From contig NZ_AP027370.1 of the NCBI RefSeq assembly GCF_030296055.1, forward strand, positions 682,001-746,000: a stretch of DNA of 64,000 nucleotides, in the 5' to 3' direction. Positions 45,069-52,116 of this stretch are shown here, piece by piece. This DNA comes from Hydrogenimonas cancrithermarum. GTDB lineage: Bacteria; Campylobacterota; Campylobacteria; Campylobacterales; Hydrogenimonadaceae. Made by a program: the position numbers and the translations under genes. The number at the start of each line of letters is the position of its first letter. Position 1 is the first letter of the stretch. Below the pieces are notes generated by a model that was not told the origin of the DNA, did not search any database, and saw nothing but the letters and a program-made list of their open reading frames with translations.

Positions 45069-45896
45069 CTACAGCAGGTCTCTTTTCCTGAACGAAACGT
45101 ACCCGAGCAATGCAAATATCGCACCCAGGACAATCGGATAGAGAATCGCATAGACCATCAGGAATGTATGGCCCAGTGTATCGAGAAGATAGTATGCGAC
45201 GGGCCCGATCACAGTCAGCTCCGGATCGAAAAGCGCGATCGCCCCGATACGGAACGCTTCCAGAGGATTGAGCATCGCGATTGTGATAATCACGCCGTCA
45301 GGCACTCTGTTTTGCATCATGAGCCCGATCAGCGCGACATCGATAAAGGCGAGCAGAAGAATCCAGACGGTAAACGACAGCCCGAGTGCGACATCGTGGG
45401 ACTTGACGAGTGTCGAGATAAAAAAGGCGATCCCCAGAAACACCGTACAGATCGAAAAAATGAGTCCGGAATAGAGAAACACCATCGCCCATGGCAGTGC
45501 GCCTCCCTTGGTAAGCCCCCACGCCACGCCGATAAAGAGTGCGATGATGACCGGAAGAAAGACCGTCATGAAACGGCCGAGGATCTTGCCCCAATAGTAG
45601 GCTTTTAGCGAGATCGGAAACGAAAGCATATATTCGAGTACATTGCTCTCACGGTCGGCCGATATCGATTTTACCGTGGTGATCAGGATGAAAATCGGCA
45701 AAATGATCACCGTCACCTGCATAAAAACGAGAAGCAAGCGGCTGAGTCCCGTAAACCCCATCACCACGGCATCGGTAATGCCGCTGATGAAAAAGAGCCC
45801 CATCAGTCCGCCGAATACGAAGGCATAGACATAGAACCACTTCGCCCGCAGGCTCTCTTTGATATCCAGGTAGGCTATCAATCCAATATTTTTCAT
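45069..45896 (-). CDS. nosY: NosY, ABC permease for NosZ maturation
   Basis: 275 aa with six membrane helices. YLDIKESLRAKWFYVYAFVFG, KSISADRESNVLEYMLSFP and the helix LSFTVWILLLAFIDVALIGLM are typical of NosY. Together with NosF and NosD it forms the NosDFY complex that matures the CuZ cluster. Encoded downstream of nosL rather than directly after nosF. Confidence 0.88.
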   Translation of the reverse strand: MKNIGLIAYLDIKESLRAKWFYVYAFVFGGLMGLFFISGITDAVVMGFTGLSRLLLVFMQVTVIILPIFILITTVKSISADRESNVLEYMLSFPISLKAYYWGKILGRFMTVFLPVIIALFIGVAWGLTKGGALPWAMVFLYSGLIFSICTVFLGIAFFISTLVKSHDVALGLSFTVWILLLAFIDVALIGLMMQNRVPDGVIITIAMLNPLEAFRIGAIALFDPELTVIGPVAYYLLDTLGHTFLMVYAILYPIVLGAIFALLGYVSFRKRDLL

Positions 45897-45993
45897 CGAT
45901 TAAATATCTCCTCTCTTTGTGAACACGTCCCCAAAGAAATTCCTTTCACTGAAGCTTCGTCGTCGACGAGAGAAACGATCGACGATTGCTTCA

Positions 45994-46446
45994 TTATCGT
46001 CCTATCTTGATGACACGCCGTTTGACCTCATCGAAGTCGATCACTTCGCCGCTTCCGGCATCCTCTTTGTTTTTATAGGCGGTAAACCCATACCCCATCG
46101 GTGTGATTTTGTCGGTCGAGTACCATGCTTTTCTCGCATCGATCCACGCTCCCGTCTTGGCATCCTTGACCCAGATGATCGCCTGATCGCCCCAGGGCAG
46201 ATGCTCCTCTTCGAACCACAAAATCGCACATCCGATATCGTCGAACTTATAGTGTCTGTGTGTTTTCGGATCGACCACATCGACGGCGTATTTGCGCTCG
46301 CTGATCGCCATTTTGCACCGCTCGCACATATCACGGTCCCAGTGCACCTTTTCGGGTTGACGCCAATCTTTTTTCTCACACCCTCCGAACGTCGTCACCA
46401 GCCATGTGCCGATCAAGAGTGCGAAAAGCGCTTTAAATCGGTTCAT
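45994..46446 (-). CDS. nosL: NosL copper chaperone lipoprotein
   Basis: 150 aa from ATG 46446, overlapping the nosF end by 14 bases. Lipobox LVTTFGGC. NosL signature: WDRDMCERCKMAISERKYAV, FDDIGCAILWFEEEHLPW and KAWYSTDKITPMGYGFTAY. Copper delivery to NosZ. It lies between nosF and nosY, its usual place in clade II clusters. Confidence 0.93.
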   Translation of the reverse strand: MNRFKALFALLIGTWLVTTFGGCEKKDWRQPEKVHWDRDMCERCKMAISERKYAVDVVDPKTHRHYKFDDIGCAILWFEEEHLPWGDQAIIWVKDAKTGAWIDARKAWYSTDKITPMGYGFTAYKNKEDAGSGEVIDFDEVKRRVIKIGR

Positions 46447-47080
46447 CTTCCATGACCTTTCCAAGATCCATGTAGACTTTTCTGTTCGCCAATCCCTCGA
46501 TCTCCTCCACGCGATGGGTAATGAAAATGGTGGAATGGTCGTAATCGATCGAAGAGAGAAGCCGGTAAAAGTGGTCTCTCGCTTTGGGATCGAGGTTGGC
46601 CGTCGGTTCGTCGAATACGAGAAGCCGGCTCTTTTTCGCCAGTGCGATCGCGATGAGAAGTTTCTGCTTCATGCCGCCGGAGAGTTTGAAAAAGGGTTTT
46701 GCCATATGTTTTTCGACATCCAGTTCCATCGCATCGGCCTGCGAAACGATCTCCTCCTTTGCCGTGCCGGTGCTTCGCTCGACATAGGTCAGAAGTTCCG
46801 AAATATTCAGCTTTACCGGTGGCGGAAGCTGAGGAATGAAGCTGATATGTCTCAACACGTCCACCCGTGCGACAATCGGGTCATACCCCTCGACACGAAT
46901 CGATCCGCTGTCGACATGGTAGAATCCGAGAATCGAACGGACGAGTGTCGTTTTCCCGGCACCGTTGGGGCCCATCATCGCGACCTTGTCGCCGAGCCGT
47001 ATCTGCAAAGAGACATCATCGAGCACTTTGGCACCCATGAACTTTTTTGTAACGTTGCGTACTTCGACGATGTTTTTCAT
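46433..47080 (-). CDS. nosF: NosF, ABC ATPase for NosZ maturation
   Basis: 215 aa from ATG 47080, which overlaps the nosH stop; the frame upstream to 47152 lies inside nosH. Walker A GPNGAGKTTLVRSI, signature LSGGMKQKLLIAIAL, Walker B LLVFDEPTANLD and a switch His in IFITHRVEE. NosF hydrolyses ATP to drive NosD/NosY. Confidence 0.92.
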   Translation of the reverse strand: MKNIVEVRNVTKKFMGAKVLDDVSLQIRLGDKVAMMGPNGAGKTTLVRSILGFYHVDSGSIRVEGYDPIVARVDVLRHISFIPQLPPPVKLNISELLTYVERSTGTAKEEIVSQADAMELDVEKHMAKPFFKLSGGMKQKLLIAIALAKKSRLLVFDEPTANLDPKARDHFYRLLSSIDYDHSTIFITHRVEEIEGLANRKVYMDLGKVMEDEPI

Positions 47081-47991
47081 CAGACCAAATCTTTCAATCG
47101 GAATGTAAAGTTGTAGGCATCGGTATGACAAACGTCGAAACAGCGGGCACAAAGCGTACAGTCACCATTGACGACAATCTGCTTCGTGACACCCTTCTCC
47201 TTCCGCTCCTTGTCATATTTCGGCTTGATGAATTCTATCACATGATTTTCGAAACAGGCGTTCAAACAAGCGCCGCAGTGGTCGCACTTGTCCATATCCC
47301 ACTGCACTTTCGTCGCGCTGATCCATCCAAGAAGGTTGTAGGTCGTTCCTACAGGACAGATGTAGCGGCACCACATACGTCGTGAGTAGAAGATTTCGAA
47401 AAGCAGGATCACGAGAACCCAGACGATCGCCAGGCTCCACCCATAGACGATAAAGCGGCTCAAAATCCCGATCGGGTTGACCACTTCGAAGATCAAAAAA
47501 CCGTCGATAAACGTCACCACGATGATGACGGCCCAGAACGCGAAACGGATGCGTGGGTCCCAGTTCCGCTCTTTGATCATCTTTTTCGTCACCAGCTTTT
47601 GATGGATATGTTCACCGATTTCGCTGAGGATGCCGTATGGGCATGCCCATGCACAGAACGACTTGCCCCCGACCAGCAGGTAAAAAACGGCGATCGTGAC
47701 CGAACCGATAATCATATTGGTGTGGATCACGTGCGTCGCCGCCCAGGTTTCGATGGCTGTAAAGAGATCGATCAGGTGGAACCCCAAAAGCCTCGAACCG
47801 TTCATCGTCCCTTCGAGCAGCTGCACGTCGACATGATACGATATAAAAAACGCGATATTGATGACGATGACGCTCATCCAACGCCAAAAACGCCAGGTTG
47901 GACGAACGCTACCCGTTTTCGTCCTGTAATAGAAGGTGGACAAAAATGGGGCACGGATGATATCGCGAATACTACTGTTATATCTATCCAT
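47080..47991 (-). CDS. nosH: NosH, membrane ferredoxin-type protein (NapH-like)
   Basis: 303 aa with four to five membrane helices and conserved CAWACPYGILSEIG and CRYICPVGTTYNLLG segments of NapH-like quinol oxidases. Two 4Fe-4S sites follow at the C-terminus: CDHCGACLNACFEN and CTLCARCFDVCHTD. With NosG it is proposed to pass electrons from menaquinol to NosZ via the NosC cytochromes. Confidence 0.92.
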   Translation of the reverse strand: MDRYNSSIRDIIRAPFLSTFYYRTKTGSVRPTWRFWRWMSVIVINIAFFISYHVDVQLLEGTMNGSRLLGFHLIDLFTAIETWAATHVIHTNMIIGSVTIAVFYLLVGGKSFCAWACPYGILSEIGEHIHQKLVTKKMIKERNWDPRIRFAFWAVIIVVTFIDGFLIFEVVNPIGILSRFIVYGWSLAIVWVLVILLFEIFYSRRMWCRYICPVGTTYNLLGWISATKVQWDMDKCDHCGACLNACFENHVIEFIKPKYDKERKEKGVTKQIVVNGDCTLCARCFDVCHTDAYNFTFRLKDLV

Positions 47992-48023
47992 TCTCTATCC
48001 TTTTGTTAATGGAACGGTTCACG

Positions 48024-48542
48024 CTACTCGGCAGCCGCTTTCAGTTTCTCTTCGAACGTCGCGATCTCTTCACTCAACGCTTTCAAATCGGCATCCGACA
48101 TTTTGGCGAGAAGCCCATACATGACATAGTTTTTGCGCACGCCGCTCTTGAAATCGGTCAACGCTTTGTAAAGATCGGCTTCACTCTTTCCGATAAGGCT
48201 CGGCCCGATGGCGCCTTCACCGTTGACCCCGTGGCAGGATGAACATTTCTGCTTGTAGAGCGGACTCACTTTGAACGCCATCGCACTTCCCGCACGCTCT
48301 CTGAGCGCCTTGAGTTTCTTGGCGACTTCGTCTTCCTCTTTCTTCATCTGCTCTTCCACGCTCGACTCTTCGATCTGTTGGATCGGCTGTGTCGTCTTCT
48401 GCACAGGCACTTCCTGCTTCGACTTCTCGATAATTTCCTGTATCTGCCTGAAGCGTTCCGCTTTCTGATCGAGCTGATACATGAAAACCATAGCCCAAAG
48501 TGCGAGCAGTGTCGCAATCGCCGCGATAATATGTCGAATCAT
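48024..48542 (-). CDS. nosC2: NosC2, monohaem cytochrome c
   Basis: 172 aa with an N-terminal anchor (IIAAIATLLALWAMVFMYQL), a charged linker (residues about 30-95) and a cytochrome c domain with KCSSCHGVNGEGAIGPSLIG. It is the second of two cytochromes in the classical C1-C2 order. Its start overlaps the nosC1 stop (ATGA). Confidence 0.92.
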   Translation of the reverse strand: MIRHIIAAIATLLALWAMVFMYQLDQKAERFRQIQEIIEKSKQEVPVQKTTQPIQQIEESSVEEQMKKEEDEVAKKLKALRERAGSAMAFKVSPLYKQKCSSCHGVNGEGAIGPSLIGKSEADLYKALTDFKSGVRKNYVMYGLLAKMSDADLKALSEEIATFEEKLKAAAE

Positions 48543-49102
48543 TGTCTACCCTTTCTCATTTCCTGGATTTGTTTGTTGAATATCGCGATCTCGTCCGCGA
48601 TACTTTTGAGTTTCGCATCGTCGAGCTGATCGACCAGCTGCTTCATCAGAACGTTCTTTTTTTCACCCGATTTGAACGCCAAGAGTCTTTTGTAGATGAA
48701 ATCTCCGTCTTTGTCCAACAGCGAAGGACCGATGACACCGTTGGCGTAATCGTCGTGACAGGGTGAACATTTGACGATGAAGTCGCGGCTCAGTTTGTTG
48801 ATCATCATCTCGATCTGCACACGCTCGTACGGGGAGCGGATATTGAGATAGGCATCGAGTGTCGTACGCCGTTTCTCCTCTTCCGATGCGTTTTTCTCTT
48901 TGTTGTAGGAGTAGTAGAACTGTCCCGTATTCTCTTTCGACTCCTGCTGAACGTCACTTTTTTTGACGGCTCCGGCCGTCACTTTGATCTGTGGTGCACT
49001 CCGTTGTGACTGCGATTTCGACTCTTCGCTCTTCTTCTCGCCGCAGCCGGCCAGACCGGCTATCAACACGGCACTCAGCGCCACCATTGTAAACTTATGC
49101 AT
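48539..49102 (-). CDS. nosC1: NosC1, monohaem cytochrome c lipoprotein
   Basis: 187 aa with a lipobox (VLIAGLAGC) and the haem site KCSPCHDDYANGVIGPSLL. The C-terminal helix (LDDAKLKSIADEIAIFNKQI) parallels that of NosC2. The start overlaps the nosG stop by eight bases. Confidence 0.92.
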   Translation of the reverse strand: MHKFTMVALSAVLIAGLAGCGEKKSEESKSQSQRSAPQIKVTAGAVKKSDVQQESKENTGQFYYSYNKEKNASEEEKRRTTLDAYLNIRSPYERVQIEMMINKLSRDFIVKCSPCHDDYANGVIGPSLLDKDGDFIYKRLLAFKSGEKKNVLMKQLVDQLDDAKLKSIADEIAIFNKQIQEMRKGRQ

Positions 49103-49895
49103 TTTCTACCTTTCCCCCATATATGTCGGCGTATGTTTTACGCGGAATGATCTTGATAACGTCAACCGGGCAGAGCTCCACACAAGCACCGCAGCCGTTA
49201 CACGCTTCACGGATTTCAGGGAGCATTCCGCCCCCTTTGGCATCGACCATGCCGATGGCCAGTGTATGATCCGGATGGAACGGACACAAATCGGCACAGA
49301 TCGTACACACCTCTTCCCCCCGATGCTTTTCGAGCTTCTGCAGCAGCGCTTTTTGCAACTCCACCTTCTCCGGGTCGTTCGGATCGATCGTGACTTTGTG
49401 GGTTCGACGCTCCTCTTGCGTAATGACTTTGGTATGCTCGTAGATTCTATCGATCGCACTGTCCGGCACCGGCTTCCCGATCTTAGCAAGACATCCGTCC
49501 GGGTCGTGGACGACGGCGATGCCCATATGGATGAATTCGATGCTGTCGTGCTCGTGGTCGAGCGCGCCGCTCGGGCAGGCAAGAATGCACGGAAAGGCTT
49601 CGCAAAGATAACATCCGCGGTCTCTGGGTTCGATATAGGCCATTCCGACACCCGCTTTGCCGTCGATATCTTCGAGTTTAATCGAGTCGTAGGGGCAGAC
49701 CTGTAGACACTGGCCGCATTTGATACATAGGCCGACATACTCCTCTTCGGGCACCGCACCCGGCGGCCGCAGTCTCGGCTCGGCCGCTTTCAGATAGGGC
49801 CCACCTAGAATACCTCCAGCAGCGACAAGACCAAGTACCCCGAGTCCCGACATCTGCTGTATAAATTTGCGTCGTTTTTTCTCTTCAGGTGTCAT
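49095..49895 (-). CDS. nosG: NosG, polyferredoxin (NapG-like)
   Basis: 266 aa. A short N-terminal hydrophobic region (SGLGVLGLVAAGGILGG) follows KKRRKFIQQ, a Tat-like start. Four Fe-S motifs follow: CIKCGQCLQVCPYDS, CYLCEAFPCILACPSG, CTICADLCPFHPDH and CNGCGACVELCPVDV. Electron transfer partner of NosH. The ATG overlaps the nosD stop (4 bases). Confidence 0.93.
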   Translation of the reverse strand: MTPEEKKRRKFIQQMSGLGVLGLVAAGGILGGPYLKAAEPRLRPPGAVPEEEYVGLCIKCGQCLQVCPYDSIKLEDIDGKAGVGMAYIEPRDRGCYLCEAFPCILACPSGALDHEHDSIEFIHMGIAVVHDPDGCLAKIGKPVPDSAIDRIYEHTKVITQEERRTHKVTIDPNDPEKVELQKALLQKLEKHRGEEVCTICADLCPFHPDHTLAIGMVDAKGGGMLPEIREACNGCGACVELCPVDVIKIIPRKTYADIYGGKVENA

Positions 49896-51145
49896 TGAAC
49901 AACCCCCTTTTCCAAATCTTTTTCATACATGACCGGATGTGCGTCTTTGAGCAGCATCACCGGTTGAGAAATCGGTGCCAGTCTGGCGAGAAAATTCATG
50001 ATCGAGATAATTGGAGATGCGTAGAAAAATTTGATGTTCGGATTCAAAAGCCATATTTTATCCGCATAGTAGAAGAGATTGTATGGCGTATCTCCTATGC
50101 CGTCGTTGTCTTTATCGAATCCTTCATAGTCATCCCAATAGTTTCTATCCCAAAAATTCTTGACCGAATGGAGCGTCACCTTGTCGTCGTCGACGACATG
50201 TTCGATATTACCCTTGAATATATTTCCGACGATATTGTTGGAGATACTCAACGAGTGAAAATGGATTCCCTCCGAATTGTAGAGAATCTTGTTGCCCTCG
50301 ATCGTATTGTTCTGATCGGGCTGAAAAGGGGAACGGTCGATATAAATGCCCCTCGCACAGTAGATCAGGGTATTGTCTTTCAAGGTAAAGTTGCTGGCAT
50401 CCTTGAGCCCGATGCCAAGCCCCGTCGTACCCAAAGAGCTCTTAACCACATTGCCGATGGCGATGGTATCCTGCGAATACATGAAAAAGATGCCGACCGA
50501 GTTGTGCTCATAGGTATTGTAGAGCACTTCGTTTTTCCCCGCATACATGAAATGGAGCGAATAGCGGCCATACTCTCCGAAGTTATGGGCGATGACGTTG
50601 CCGTGCGAATACCAGACGACAAAATCGCGCGACTGGGTTACATGGTTATAGCTCAAATTGTTGTCGTTGCTGTACCAGACACGAATGGCATCGCCCCGAA
50701 GACCGAGCGTAAAGGGTTTCGACCGGATCCAGTTGCGCGTTATCCGCGAACGGTGCACCTGCTCCATATCGATACCGAAGAGGCAGTCGTCAATTTTACA
50801 GTTGTCGACCGTGACATGCTCCGCCTCTTTGATGGAAACACCGGCATCGACCCTTTCGTGTTCTTCCCCACTGTGCAGAATCGTCAGGTTTTTCAATGTC
50901 ACGTAGGAGCTCCTGATCGTGACAACCGTTCCATTTCCATCGCCAACGATTTTGGCTTTTTGGTCAACTCCATCGATGATCAACGGTTTGTCGATGACGA
51001 TGTTTCCATGGTACTCGCCGGCCGGAAGCTCCAGTTTGGAGCCCGATTCGGCACGGTCGATGGCTTGCTGCAGAAGATTCTCCTGCAAACTGTTCGAAGC
51101 CATCAGTCCCATTATGGATACCATCATCAACACCGCACGTTTCAC
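49892..51145 (-). CDS. nosD: NosD, periplasmic beta-helix maturation protein
   Basis: 417 aa with a signal peptide and a CASH-type parallel beta-helix (repeats such as NSVGIFFMYSQDTIAIGNVV and NTIEGNKILYNSEGIHF). The C-terminal ENLWDRNYWDDY-like block reads FWDRNYWDDYEGFDKDNDGI, typical of NosD. NosD receives copper from NosL and delivers it for CuZ assembly. Confidence 0.93.
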   Translation of the reverse strand: MKRAVLMMVSIMGLMASNSLQENLLQQAIDRAESGSKLELPAGEYHGNIVIDKPLIIDGVDQKAKIVGDGNGTVVTIRSSYVTLKNLTILHSGEEHERVDAGVSIKEAEHVTVDNCKIDDCLFGIDMEQVHRSRITRNWIRSKPFTLGLRGDAIRVWYSNDNNLSYNHVTQSRDFVVWYSHGNVIAHNFGEYGRYSLHFMYAGKNEVLYNTYEHNSVGIFFMYSQDTIAIGNVVKSSLGTTGLGIGLKDASNFTLKDNTLIYCARGIYIDRSPFQPDQNNTIEGNKILYNSEGIHFHSLSISNNIVGNIFKGNIEHVVDDDKVTLHSVKNFWDRNYWDDYEGFDKDNDGIGDTPYNLFYYADKIWLLNPNIKFFYASPIISIMNFLARLAPISQPVMLLKDAHPVMYEKDLEKGVVQ

Positions 51146-51154
51146 CCGCTCTCC

Positions 51155-51943
51155 TTACACTTCCTGTGCCGCGAGCTTGCGAGCTTTACGTTTGGAAATG
51201 ATCGCCAGCAGGCTCAATGCACTGATGGCGAGCAGCAGCCAGAATCCGGTCGTTGGATAGGAGTGGGTCGTAAACTGCGCCACCTTACCGTCTCCAAAAA
51301 CCGTCGGCATGAACGGCTTGATCTTGAAAGCCCCCCATGCATGCATATGGTGGCCGAACCAGTAGAGCCAGTAGGCATAGAACCCCAGGAAGATCACGGG
51401 CAACGTCACCGGAATCAGCATCAAAAGGTCGAGGATTTTTGCATCGTAGAGCATATAATAGACCATCAGAAGCGCCACCAATACCAGTGCATAGGGTGCA
51501 AAAGCCCGCAGATACGGTGCACCGCGCTCCATCGGATCCATTCCGATATAGTGGTTGATCGTATTCATTTCGTGGACGTCACCGCTGAAGCCGTCGAAAT
51601 GGTAGTAGACCGGAATCCCTTCAGGAAAGGACTCTTTCGGATAGTTCGGTGCTTCGAGCGCGACATACCAGATCGGTGCCGTCACGACCGAAAGCTCCGC
51701 ATCCTCTTCGATCATCTTTTTCAGATCCCCTACCGCCTCTTTGGGGGTCGTCGTACTGACGTACTGCCCTTTCTGGTAGTAGTTCCACACTTTATAGGAG
51801 ATTTCCGGAATCTGATCCGCTTTCCCGGCACGTACAAGCTCCACGACATCGTGTGTAAATACTGCCGGAATGACAAACCAATACATCAAAATACCAAAGG
51901 CGATCAGTGTAAAAATTCTGGCCTTCGTCAGTGAACTCTTCAT
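51155..51943 (-). CDS. nosB: NosB, membrane protein of clade II nos clusters
   Basis: 262 aa from ATG 51943, with AGGAACC upstream; a frame extends to 51997 without a ribosome site. N-terminal helix (IFTLIAFGILMYWFVIPAVF), periplasmic loop, then helices including YALVLVALLMVYYMLYDAKI and TLPVIFLGFYAYWLYWFGHH, and a C-terminal helix. It follows nosZ in clade II clusters; the role is unknown but strictly linked to them. First gene after the FNR-type promoter. Confidence 0.85.
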   Translation of the reverse strand: MKSSLTKARIFTLIAFGILMYWFVIPAVFTHDVVELVRAGKADQIPEISYKVWNYYQKGQYVSTTTPKEAVGDLKKMIEEDAELSVVTAPIWYVALEAPNYPKESFPEGIPVYYHFDGFSGDVHEMNTINHYIGMDPMERGAPYLRAFAPYALVLVALLMVYYMLYDAKILDLLMLIPVTLPVIFLGFYAYWLYWFGHHMHAWGAFKIKPFMPTVFGDGKVAQFTTHSYPTTGFWLLLAISALSLLAIISKRKARKLAAQEV

Positions 51944-51976
51944 GGCTCGGTTCCTTTCATTGCTAGATTGGAATTG

Positions 51977-52019
51977 ATTATACACAAAAACGACCATATA
52001 ATTATTTGATTCAAGTCAA
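51977..52019 (-). promoter_or_regulatory. FNR/Dnr-type promoter of the nosB operon
   Basis: The palindrome TTGAT-TCAA-GTCAA (52006-52019) matches the FNR/CRP-family consensus TTGAT-N4-ATCAA. On the minus strand a perfect TATAAT lies at 51977-51982, its centre 33 bases from the palindrome centre, as in a class II promoter. It places the start of transcription near 51971, about 28 bases before nosB. Confidence 0.75.
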
Positions 52020-52092
52020 ATTATAGTAGCAAGTCATATAATCAATAATTTTGACGAATAATTATATGGTTATTCGGTCAGTTGCTGTTGCA

Positions 52093-52116
52093 GGACCCGG
52101 GAAAGTTCCCGGATCC
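52093..52116 (-). terminator. Hairpin after nosZ copy 1
   Basis: GGACCCGGGAA ... TTCCCGGATCC stem just past the stop, without a clear T-run. Copy 2 has an equivalent but different hairpin at 57820-57843. Weak or factor-assisted termination, or a read-through attenuator before nosB. Confidence 0.45.

Noticed and set aside
49889-51934. 681-aa open frame on the plus strand over nosD and nosB
   Set aside because: Shadow of the minus-strand genes; no start context, no domain; same composition bias as other antisense frames.
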